A DNA stretch of 64,000 bases from Tomocerus qinae (taxonomy: Eukaryota; Arthropoda; Collembola; Entomobryomorpha; Tomoceridae). The notes beneath the pieces were generated by a model that did no database searches, was not told where the DNA came from, and saw nothing but the letters and a program-made list of their open reading frames with translations. Where the stretch lies: assembly GCA_020055645.1 (NCBI GenBank), contig CM034547.1, positions 26,560,513 to 26,624,512 of the forward strand, read 5' to 3'. The position numbers and the translations under genes are program-made. Shown one piece after another: positions 47,451 through 57,001 of this stretch. How positions within the stretch are numbered: the first letter of the stretch is position 1; each line of letters begins with the position of its first letter.

Positions 47451-47655
47451 AAAATCCTATAACGGCCTAGTCCTTCATAGGTAGTGCAGTTGATAATAGT
47501 AAATCACTCGCACATATAAATAGTTAAAATCCTATAACGGTTTAACCCTTCATAGGTAGTGCAGCTGATAGTAGTAAATCACTCGCACAGATAGATAGAT
47601 TAAAAATCCTGTAGCATTTCTCACAGGTAGTGCAGCTGGTATAAACCACTCGCAC
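47451..47655 (+). other. Three-copy, two-hairpin RNA motif downstream of gag
   Basis: Copies at 47451-47513, 47526-47588 and 47603-47655. Each has hairpin 1 (CCTAT...ATAGG in copies 1 and 2, CCTGT...ACAGG in copy 3) and hairpin 2 (GTGCAGNTGAT...ATCACTCGCAC in copies 1 and 2, GTGCAGCTGGT...ACCACTCGCAC in copy 3). The A-T to G-C replacement in both stems of copy 3 is compensatory, arguing for conserved RNA structure rather than a simple DNA repeat. A separate 12-bp-arm hairpin follows at 47745-47770. Confidence 0.8.
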
Positions 47656-48503
47656 CCAGAGTAGGATAATGCATCCGACCTCTAATATGAACAATGAATA
47701 TTTTGATGAAAATTAAATTCAAATACTAATTATGTTTTTAGGTGCGGGTTGAACATTAATGTTCATCCCGACTTACATAAATGTCAGGAACTAGGCTCAT
47801 ACACTTGACTAATTATTTCCTCGACAATGTCATTATTGACTAATTAATTTAAAAATAATTGTTTACTTTATATCATAAAATCTTTCGATTCGGCTACCTT
47901 AAAATTAAAATCCTATCTATCGTGTGTTTGTATTTCGTTACTATTCAGCTACTAATACTAAAGTTAAAATTAGCTATAGTCCTATCTTTATCTCTAGGTT
48001 AATGTTACTTTCTCTCTTACAGCACAATTACTAAACAAAAACTAACACACAGACAGATTAATCAATGTTCTAGTTCATTGTCATTTCAGAAACAACATCC
48101 TCAAGTCAATAAAGCTGTGAAACGTATATTGTACCGTATTATTTGGTCATATATACCATCAATTCCAGAAACAGCACGAAACACCAATGTTGACCTTTCT
48201 ATACGTTAATGACTATCTGATTGCTACCATTGTGACAAACATCTGAACTAACTGACAATAATATTCTTTTTGTTTCTAATTAACTATCTCTAAATATTAA
48301 ATACCAAATTATTTTGTTTTCTGTTTCAAAAGTTAAAATCTGATTGATTTACATTTCTAAATTATGTCTAAAAAGTAACATTACAATGTGATGACTTAAC
48401 CAAATTGATTGAAATACTTGATTTAATTATAAACCCATGCAATTTATTTCTGAAGTCTACACTACAGATTTTTCACGTCGTCCATCCTAAGATGTCCTCG
48501 TTC

Positions 48504-48515
48504 GAGGGAGGAGAA
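48504..48515 (+). promoter_or_regulatory. Polypurine tract
   Basis: GAGGGAGGAGAA ends exactly at the first base of the 3' LTR, the expected place for the plus-strand primer. It supports the LTR start chosen here. Confidence 0.85.
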
Positions 48516-48991
48516 TATTAGAGAGCAGAGCTCCCCACAATTCATACACTAAAAGGAGCGAACAGTCTAGTGCGCCGTTCCCTCCACCCTAACATTCCTT
48601 CCAGCAAAGGAAATACAAATTGTCGTAGTAGTCGACATGCTGCTCAGCTTCAGCCTACACATCCATTCGGTCAGCCATTGCACCAACACTGAGAACCTCG
48701 TCTTCTCCAGTATTTCTTATATTCTAAATTCAATTCTGATCTTTGTCAATTAAGTAACTGTCATATTAAATTGTGCTACTTTAAACTATACTACGGAAGT
48801 CTATTGGCAATTGGATTGATTGGGCAAGCACGAAACCTAACCCCGAGATACATTGAATCATAATTCATATTTTATATTATATTATTATTATAATATTTAG
48901 TAATACACATACAACATTACATTCACATTCCCCTCAAATTATAATGAGTTTGCTGTTACTACAGTAGAACAGCGGCAGACTCATAATAAAG
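48516..48991 (+). repeat. 3' long terminal repeat (476 bp)
   Basis: Same sequence as 44043-44518. After it the host exon resumes at 48992 (minus strand). The 49,040-50,700 interval holds no feature I can support. Confidence 0.96.
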
Positions 48992-50708
48992 ACCGTTTTT
49001 ATCCTGCACCACCTCTTTGATCCAATTCACTCTCACCTATTAATATACATGAAATAAACTAAATTGAACAATTGAACTTTCTAAATACTCTATGGAATGA
49101 TAGAATTTGGTTATATCCGCGGGTTGTCATAATTGGTGTCCGACCACCAAATAAAAATTACTAGGTATTAAAATGCTTCTAAAGTGGACATTTTTATAAC
49201 GCGAACTTGGAAATTCTGAGAGGTTAGCTGAAATGGGTTGCAAAAATAATAAAATTGCAATACGACCCTTTTTTCGTTTTTATTAAAATTATCAGGTCGT
49301 CAAGAGGGTTTGGTTTCGGCTGGCTCTATATGTTATTGCATGGATTAGAGGCCAGTGGCTCGGATCGGTTCGCTCATCTAAACTAGCAATAGGTGTGGTC
49401 GAATTTGAAATATGCGACTAAAATATGATAGGCTGGGACGAAGAACAAGCAACTAGACTTAACGAACATATGTTGGCTGGCTAGAATATTGATTGGTTTT
49501 AAGGTGTGAAAAAGGCGGAGTAGTTGGATGGCTAGACTACTGATAGGTGCAGAGTGGGGGGAGGCGGAGCCAAATGACAATAAGCAGATTGTTATAGCTG
49601 AGCCTTCTTTACTAACAATTCTGCCAACAAAAGGTAGATGGCTCTTCGTTGATTTAGGCTAGGTTTATTATATCCGTAAAATATGGACCGGTAGGACATT
49701 AATTTATTATACGATAAGTGGTAAAGTCATTGATGAGGGTGTTGCCGGTGGTAAGTGGTAAGAGATGAATTGTTACCAATGTTCAACAACGCCAACACTG
49801 GCAACGAGGTACCACTGTCTAAAATCAGTCCTCGACTGTGAACAAATTAATTTTTGATACTGTTTTGATGCTGTTTTCCACTCCAACACTTTGGAAACCC
49901 GTTCTAGCACATTGGAAACTCAATCCAACACAACTCATGCATGTTTTCAAGATGTTGTTTTGCATATTCAAACCAGTTTGTGTAAGATTGAAATCGATTT
50001 TTGAAAAATCAGTTTTGCATAAATAAAGTAGGGAAGAGAGAGAAGTTATGCCTCATTTGCGGCCCTACTTTGACTGAGAGTTTGGCCCTACCTAAAGGAT
50101 TTTGGCTTAACCTATCGGGTTATTTAGACCTGTAGACACCCTCAAAACAAATACCAGGAGAATTTGATTATATAATTATATTCTAGCGCTTCAGCATATT
50201 TGACTGACTGACAAGGTGACAAGTACAGGCAGTTTATTCACTGAGCCCCAGTTACAGTTTTTTAGATCTTGAAGAACATATAGTAGATTAGATTACATCC
50301 GACTTCCTTTACAGCAACTTCCTTTTATAGTATCCAGGCAACATTTCTCAAATTATGTCTTAAAACGTACTCTTTCGTATCTCGGTTCTCTGTTTACGAA
50401 GACTATACCTTCCAAATAATGTCTGATAATGTATAACAAATAAGACTTATTCCAAAGTTTTAATTCACAAGTATACTTCCAACAACTCAACTATATTCAT
50501 ACGAATGAAATTGCAATGAGATTCAGATTTGGTATTCATCCATACTATTTCGCTATTCACGGTATTTGCTTCATTAAATTCTACCCCTTAAAATGCATTT
50601 TGGAAATCATATAGATTTATGTAAATGAAATCTGCAATTTCATTGGCTAATTTCAAAAAATTTGGACCAATCAGAGAGGAGCAAAAATGTAGTCAGAATT
50701 TGAATCAA

Positions 50709-51106
50709 TAGTAGTAATCAAAAGTAGAATCGAATCCGATTTGATTTACTTTTTTGCATCAAAACGGTGTCTGCTCATGCGCGAACAAGAAAATCGTATC
50801 GTTCTCATCGGAATTTTTTGAATCGTCTCCTGGGACGATTTAGATTCGGATTAGAAAGATTTTGGTTAGAAAATCGCCGGTTGTAGTATTAAAGCTCAAG
50901 GTGAGTGAAATTGTTATGGGAACAATTACCATGACAATTTCAGTCACCTTGGCTAAGCTGTGGAATATCATTACTTTTGTTATTGAATCGTCATAGTTGT
51001 CAAATTATTTTAATCAGAGCACTCAAAAGCTATGTTGGATTTGATCCATTTTCTTTAATCTGAATCTAAATCAAATCCGATTCGATTTTACTTTTGATTA
51101 CTACTA
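50709..51106. mobile_element. 398-bp MITE
   Basis: Terminal inverted repeats TAGTAGTAATCAAAAGTAGA and its inverted counterpart, continuing through AATCGAATC and GATTTGATTT for about 40 bp. A TA target site is possible. A solo end with the same sequence lies at 28811. No coding capacity. It lies just downstream of the UBE2O-like first exon, probably in an intron. Confidence 0.88.
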
Positions 51107-51276
51107 ATGTCAGAACTAATGGTTACGACAGTATATCTTTTTCCTAAAAGTTTCAGGTTTTCGAGATTTGGCTAGGATTTTTGAACTAAATGTAAAGTCT
51201 TTTACATTAGTGATTGACAAATTCTGAAAACAGTTAGCCTGCCTCGAGTGTCTGCCTATGAAAAAATGCAATATAC

Positions 51277-51930
51277 TTGTTGTATGGAAATCCTTATGAT
51301 TGTGGAACTGAGGAATTCTTCTTTTGACATATTTGGCAGTGGCGAGAAATCCTTCCACTTTCTGTCTCCAAGCTTCAATCCGACGTAGAACATTGTATGT
51401 CTTCCAAAGTCATCCTTTTCGACAGAATGATTTTCAAGGTCGTCCCAGGTGATCCAAATTGTCTTCTTTTCATATCGCTGATCTTCCGAGCACGGATATT
51501 CTAATTTGACTATCCGGTTGACTTTGATACATTGGCCTACCCACATGTCGCACAAAATATGGTCTCCGTCACTCAATATTTTAGGATTGTACAACCTACT
51601 TGCAGGAACATTGACCACTACCACCTCATCTCGTATTCCTAATAATAATTTTGCAGTCACCGTCTTGTGGACGTTCTGGATGTATCCGATTTTGTTATCG
51701 CTGATTTGTCGAACAAAATCTCCAGGATGAAAAGCACGGTCAGATAGTTGCCACTTTGGAAAACATTTTGAGTAGACTTGTCTCGTTGAAGGCTGAGTGT
51801 GCCAAGCTACTTCAACACTAACACCCTCGTCATAATCCGACACAACGTGGCCAAAAATAGTTGGATTTTCACTGTTCGCTAGGGTCACCAGATCACCTCT
51901 TCTCAACTCCCGGTCCTTTGAAGTATCCAT
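51277..51930 (-). CDS. UBE2O-like protein, first coding exon
   Basis: A 218-codon exon from ATG at 51930 to a probable donor (CAACAA/GTATAT). It begins MDTSKDRELRRGDLVTLANS. It then matches the N-terminal CR1 pattern of UBE2O, the large hybrid E2/E3 ubiquitin ligase: GHVVSD...VEVAWHTQPS...PGDFVRQ...GYIQNVHKTV, then SRLYNPKILSDGDHILCDMW and VGQCIKVNRIVKLEY. UBE2O recognises exposed basic and hydrophobic surfaces of orphan proteins through its CR domains. Exon 2 candidates lie at 49036 and below and carry CR2-like sequence, so one minus-strand gene can run from 51930 towards 27820. The protein would be much shorter than vertebrate UBE2O unless exons are missing from view. The call rests on pattern match, not alignment. 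Confidence 0.72.
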
Positions 51931-52674
51931 TATTCAAATCGTACAAATTAACACTGAAAACACTTTTAACCAAACTCACTCAAGCCCAGCCCCTCCAACG
52001 CTAAAACATTAGTTTACTGTCACAGAAGACTCTCTACTTTGTTACGAGACTTTTGTTAGTAGAGAAGGATCCACCGAAGACCTTTTAGTTTAAACTTCTT
52101 ATTAATGTTTTCAATAATGTTTCCCAACACATACCTCGATGTACTATAATTTAGCACATGAAGGTATGCGTTGGGGTACATTATTGAAAACAATATATAA
52201 GAAAGTAAGATGGGCGTATTCTTAGTTACCAGCTATTGTTATTTTCAAAACCAGATCACTTCTTCTGTACAGATAGGTATGGATGCTATCCTTTATGTAC
52301 TAAATTAGTTTCCATAGGGTTAGATTTGTCGCCTGTCCGGTGTGTGTTAAAATTGGTTTTAACCTGTGAAAGCTATGTCACGCCTTACTGCCCTGTACTA
52401 AAGTCATTTTGGATATGATCGCTAGGCTGTTTCCAGTTTCGGGGCAGGAATGTGAAAAACATTTAAAATTGGGTAATGGTTATTTTCAGTCTACACTCTG
52501 TTCATGTTCAAAAAAATTGATTTTTTATTAACCTTAATTGTAATTATCAATTACTAGTGAACCCAACTAAAGGGCGAACCTAGCACTCAAGAAATATTCA
52601 GCAGACCACCAACCTCAGTGATAAATTACGAAAAAATCATCTTTATTTCCTTTAGGTTATTATATTAAAGTTGT

Positions 52675-52905
52675 AAATACAATAATTTAAATATACTTAA
52701 ATATAAATTTATTAAATATAAATTTAAATATAAATTTATTAAATATAAATTTAAACATAAATTTATTAAATATAAATTTAAATATAAATTGATTAAATAT
52801 AAATTTAAATATAAATTTATTAAATATAAATTTAAATATAAATTGATTAAATATAAATATAAATATAAATATAAATAAATAAATATAAATATAAATTTTC
52901 TACAG
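52675..52905. repeat. AT-rich minisatellite
   Basis: Repeats of AAATATAAATTTAAATATAA with TTATT variants, period about 30 bp, grading into ATAAAT. A G10 run lies at 53151-53160. From 51,930 to 52,675 and 52,905 to 53,560 I see no gene. Confidence 0.92.
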
Positions 52906-53565
52906 CGGTTGGAAAAATTATCTGCAGTTCCAACTTTCTGATAAAAAAGGGATTTACTAAACCACAACAATAAACTGATTGTAGCATCAAATACAGGAGA
53001 CAATGAAAGACTCCATTTTTAATAAACAGCTCAAAAAGTTACCAAAAAGCTACCATTTAAAATCAGAAAACTAAGATTCCCCCTGGTATTTTGGAAAACG
53101 TACAAATCCCATGAGAACAACTTACGAATAAATATTTTTAAAGGAGATCGGGGGGGGGGGTAATAAAATGCTAAATGTTTGCCGATATTGCAGACCCAAT
53201 TTAGATTAGGAGTTTTGAAGTGCTAATTATAATACGGACATTACGATCATTACGAATTCTTCCCTTTCGCCAATCATTTCCATCACAAAATAATCATCTT
53301 ATGTAAATTTCTATTTTTGTTTTGATGTTATTATAATGGGTGCCAATTAATTTGTATGGCATACACATGACTTTTGTATGGAGGATTTTTTGACATTTAG
53401 TGTGACTTTGTATGGTATGTTATGACTTACCTAATGACTTTGTATGGAAATAATTACTATGTATGGTGATAGTTTTATATAAACATGCATAGTATACCGA
53501 TGCACGATATCACCAGAGGTTGGTAAATTTATTTAAGTCTAAGAATATATATATATATGATGATT

Positions 53566-53618
53566 ATAAAAAGCATCCGCCATGACAGGCGTTGCCTGTC
53601 ATGGCAGATGCTTTTTAT
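53566..53618. repeat. 24-bp-stem hairpin near the Polinton edge
   Basis: Left arm ATAAAAAGCATCCGCCATGA then CAGG, right arm CCTGTCATGGCAGATGCTTT then TTAT, loop CGTTG. There is a single mismatch, which would be a G-U wobble in a minus-strand transcript. It lies about 0.4 kb before the first open frame of the Polinton. Confidence 0.85.
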
Positions 53619-54018
53619 ATATTGGAAAATAATTTTAAAAAAAAAATTTAATGGGGTGAAAAATTCGCTCTAGTACTAAACATCTGTATTCATGGGAAGT
53701 AAGTTATGAATAGTTCACACATCATATTTAATATGAAGACTTAACCTATAAAGAACATAAAAGTTTTATGAGAAAGTTATAAAAGTAAAGCGTCTAGACA
53801 TATGGATTTCAACAGATTTACAAATCTTGAAATACAACATCTTTTAGGTATTTAGGTCATTAAAAAATAAATAAATTACAAAAAAAAAATACAGTATAAT
53901 ATAAATGATTCATGTCATCTACAATGTGTCAGTCGACAACTGAGCTCCAAAGCAAAATGAAAATAAAAGTGGTTGTTAGCTCGGAATATCACCAATACCC
54001 TTCAATCCTGAACAAACC

Positions 54019-54320
54019 ATGTAGAAAAGAAAATAAAAATTGATTACAAACCAATCACTATTCACACAGAGCTAACACTAACTACATCTAAAGATAAGGA
54101 TGTAGTGTGCTATAGTGTAAACCAACGACAAAAGATTACACAACAGTCGTCATCGTCATTTACACCACCTGTTCTTAATTTCCAGTCTATTACCCCAAAA
54201 ACGTTGTTATCGACTAATGAGCCTTTTCTGGCTTTACAAACTTTAAATACAGCCGTAAAAGATTCATTAGACATTAATATTTCACCCTCTACAGTAAAAC
54301 AAATTTTGTCAAATCAGTAA
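54019..54320 (+). CDS. Unrecognised ORF at the left of the Polinton
   Basis: An open frame of about 100 residues with no upstream ATG in frame (a GTG lies at 54105). It could be a second exon or a truncated gene. The C-terminal part (LNFQSITPKTLLSTNEPFLA…) is soluble-looking and Ser/Thr-rich. No domain recognised. It is placed in the element only because of position and strand. Confidence 0.35.
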
Positions 54321-54594
54321 AAATGCTTTCAGGATCTAATTTAATCATCTAATTCTAAATGTGTATTATTATTTTATAGTATTAAAATAGCTCAGTTTTG
54401 TTATCCATGCCATTACAAAACAACCATTATTTACCAAAACGTTTCTACATAAAGTTTATAACGAGGAGTAACACAATAAACTGTTTCCACTTATTATTTC
54501 CCTATAAATACTTTTGAAGTACAGAATAACTCTTCATTTACATTTAACAATTACATTGCTTAACATAAATAAACAAAATAATTACATTTTTAAA

Positions 54595-54981
54595 ATGAAA
54601 TCCATATATACTTTTTCCGACGGTCATTATTTAGAGACTCTTCAATCCCAAATTCATAAGGGGACACCTTATAGCGTTAGTTCTAGGGTACAAAGAGGAG
54701 GGGGTTTGTTCTCTACAATGGCAAGATATGTATTGCCAGTCATCAAAAAACATGTCATTGCTAGCGCAAAACGAGCGGCGATTAAAACAGCATCAGATGT
54801 GCTCTGTGGAACATCCATAAAGCAAGCCATTAAAACAAATGGAATTAATTTAGCAAAGGAAATTGGAAAGAATATTATTTCTTCAGTTAACCAAAAAGGT
54901 TCTGGGAAAGTAAGAAAAAGGAAGTTGTTGACTTCCACATTTGACCATAACGAAAAGAAGAAGAAAAAATTCAGAGAATAA
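54595..54981 (+). CDS. Adenovirus pVI/pX-like core or minor virion protein
   Basis: 128 residues from the ATG at 54595, chosen over the upstream in-frame ATG at 54514 because the earlier 27 residues look like AT-rich leader. It has a GG-type motif (VQRGGG, residues 32-37), an amphipathic helix region (residues about 40-75), a second Ala/Ile-rich segment and a very basic tail (KVRKRKL, KKKKK). In adintoviruses a small basic protein of this form, resembling adenovirus pVI/pX, sits beside the capsid gene. QRGG-G fits the adenovirus-protease cleavage pattern, and an adenovirus-type protease is encoded nearby. The role is inferred from position and composition. Confidence 0.68.
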   Translation: MKSIYTFSDGHYLETLQSQIHKGTPYSVSSRVQRGGGLFSTMARYVLPVIKKHVIASAKRAAIKTASDVLCGTSIKQAIKTNGINLAKEIGKNIISSVNQKGSGKVRKRKLLTSTFDHNEKKKKKFRE

Positions 54982-55036
54982 AACCACCAGTTTTAAAGAA
55001 GGGTATCAGGAGAAATAAAATAGACATACTGTCATA

Positions 55037-56421
55037 ATGTCTTTACTCCACACATCATCTCAACCAGCGATTCGTGATCAGGCAGACTTATTTTCATCAT
55101 TATTAACAGGTAAGTTACTTTATATTTTCTACACTAATTTACTGACGGTTAATTTACATTTTTCTCAATAGATACAACTGTAGAATCGAGTTTCTATGCT
55201 GAATTTAAACCTGTCGTGAACATCCAGGACTCTGATGCAAAATTAGAATTTAAAATAATGGGTAATAGCAGCCACTACCTGAATCTTGGGGATCATTTTT
55301 TAACTCTATGTGTACGTTTGGAACAAAACAATGGTGATCCCATACCTCAAGAAATAGACATTAGCGTCACCAATAACACATTTCATTCTTTGTTTCTTCA
55401 ATGTGAGGTATATGTAAACAATCAAATTGTATCTACAACGAATAATTTGTATCCTTATAAAGCTTATTTCGAGGTAGTGTTTTCTTATAGTAGGGATTAT
55501 TATGAGTCACAAGCGTCCTGTACGTTATTTAACCCTGAAGATGACGCGTCTGTGGTAGATACTGCAAATGGTGGTTACTCTGAAAGACGAGATTTATTTA
55601 AGGGATCCAAAAATGTAGAGTTAGTAGGAAAACTACATATTGACTTGGGTAATCAAAGCCGTTACATTCTTAATGATACAAACGTAAGCATTGTTTTGAC
55701 TAGGTCCCCTGATAACTTTGTCATTTTATGTACAAACACCACTCTTGACGAAGATGCTGCTAGTACATTTATCCCCAGAATAAAATTTTTAGACGCAGGA
55801 TTGTTCATTAGAAAGGAAATTTTGTACCCAAGTTTGGTTGTTGCCCACCAAAAGCTCCTAGACAAGGAAGAGATTGCAAAATATTTTTATCAAAAAAAAG
55901 GTTTAAAATATTTTACAATCCCAAAAGGGAACCAGTCTTTTGTAGAGGAGAATGTCTTTGTAGCAAATGTTCCCAGTAAAGTAATTTTGGCTTTCGTATC
56001 TAGCAGAGGTTTTAATGGAGATCTTGCCTTAAATCCATTCAATTTCTATCACTACGATGTCAGCTACGTAGGTGTTTCTGTTAACAATATGCCCACACCC
56101 ATTAGACCCCTTAATTTAAATTTCAAAGACAATAAGTATCTACTGGCATACTATATGCTTTTCACTAGTTTAAAAAATGCTGGAAAAGATGTTGGTCTCC
56201 CCTTCAATAGATATAGTTACTGTACAGGAAACACTTTCTTTGCATTCGACATTTGCCCCTCAGATAGTGAGAACAACATTCTACATTTGGAAAAGTCAGG
56301 TAGTGTCCGTATAGAGCTAAAATTTCATACAGCTCTACCAGAAGCTGTTCACTGCCTTGTATATTCAGATACCCAGGCTGTCTTAGAAATAGATAAGTAT
56401 CGACAGGTGGTATCTCACTAA
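55037..56421 (+). CDS. Major capsid protein (hexon-like, double jelly roll), spliced
   Basis: Two exons: 55037-55109 and 55172-56421, joined across a 62-bp GT-AG intron (GTAAGT...CAATAG). The predicted product is 440 residues. The N-terminus (DTTVESSFYAEFKP) and the segment NTFHSLFLQCEVYVNNQIVS followed by YPYKAYFE are hallmarks of the Polinton capsid family, often annotated in animal genomes as F54H12.2-like. The remainder fits a double jelly-roll protein. No frameshift is present. Without the intron the frame would begin only at a GTG and lose this N-terminus, which supports splicing. The stop overlaps the protease ATG by one base (TAATG). Confidence 0.9.
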
Positions 56422-56999
56422 TGGATACATTACAATTACAATATATTTTACAACACACAATTGCCGACAGTAATAAATTTGTAAACGTTTTGTCGTGCGA
56501 TAAATTGGAATTTGTTCCCAACGAAGAATTTGCCATAATTGTTAATTCAGACCCTTCTACAAAACCTGGCTGTCATTGGTTAGCATTCTTTAAAGAAAAA
56601 TCAGACAACTATGTTGAATTTTTTGATAGTTTTGGATTTCCAATTAGCTACTATAATTTAGAATTTCAAAAATTTGTAAATAGATTAAATCTTAATGTAA
56701 GGTTAAGCAAAAAACAATTGCAATCACCAAGCGGGATCGTATGTGGTCAATATTGTGTATACTTTTTGCTAAATAGAAATATCCACAAAAAGTTTCAAGA
56801 TATTATTCAACCCTTTGGGAAAAAATTAACTAGTAACGATAGATATGTAGACAAATTTGTCCACTCTATACCGCTATACAATTCTCCCTTTAATAAAACA
56901 TGTAAAATAGATTGTTTGTCTTGTTATAAATGTCATGATACATATAAAAGAAATCCTTATATTCAAACTATTATATCATTATCTAAACATGTAAAATAA
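56421..56999 (+). CDS. Adenovirus-type maturation cysteine protease
   Basis: 192 residues. The catalytic order His-Asp-Gln-Cys of the adenain/Ulp1 clan is visible: GCHWLAF (His52), EFFDSFG (Asp69), KQLQSPSG (Gln101) and GQYCVYFL (Cys112). The size matches Polinton and adenovirus proteases. The C-terminal Cys-rich segment (CKIDCLSCYKCH, residues about 156-167) is unusual and could bind metal or form disulfides. The enzyme would cleave capsid and core precursors after GG-type sites. The gene starts on the last base of the capsid stop codon. Confidence 0.92.
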   Translation: MDTLQLQYILQHTIADSNKFVNVLSCDKLEFVPNEEFAIIVNSDPSTKPGCHWLAFFKEKSDNYVEFFDSFGFPISYYNLEFQKFVNRLNLNVRLSKKQLQSPSGIVCGQYCVYFLLNRNIHKKFQDIIQPFGKKLTSNDRYVDKFVHSIPLYNSPFNKTCKIDCLSCYKCHDTYKRNPYIQTIISLSKHVK

Positions 57000-57001
57000 A
57001 A

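Larger units (their letters stand above)
44043..48991 (+). mobile_element. Gag-only LTR retrotransposon
   Basis: Identical 476-bp LTRs flank a 3,997-bp interior with a single long ORF, a Ty3/gypsy-type Gag (45549-47276). No protease, reverse transcriptase, RNase H or integrase frame is present on either strand. A primer-binding-like sequence follows the 5' LTR and a purine tract precedes the 3' LTR. Identity of the LTRs implies a recent insertion. Only AC is duplicated at the borders, shorter than the usual 4-6 bp. It interrupts exon 2 of a UBE2O-like gene. Mobilisation would need enzymes from a related complete element. Confidence 0.9.
43747..49036 (-). pseudogene. UBE2O-like protein, exon 2 interrupted by the LTR retrotransposon
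   Basis: The exon's 5' part (48992-49036, after an AATAG acceptor) and 3' part (43747-44042) are separated by the 4.95-kb element. If the element and one copy of the flanking AC dinucleotide are discounted, the two parts share one open frame. The 3' part contains NEADLQQNF, a run LKLKDDMIVVQENL and TTVLVQVVDMTSLLQVIWLK, followed by a good donor (AAG/GTATAA). The last segment matches UBE2O CR2 in pattern. As read, the LTR introduces stops, so this allele should not make the full protein unless the element is removed from the transcript. Confidence 0.62.

Noticed and set aside
47451-47655. Hammerhead-type ribozyme in the three-copy motif
   Set aside because: No CUGAUGA plus GAAA core; the hairpins do not form the three-way junction.
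52665-53003. Tyr/Leu-rich minus-strand ORF
   Set aside because: Translation of an AT minisatellite.
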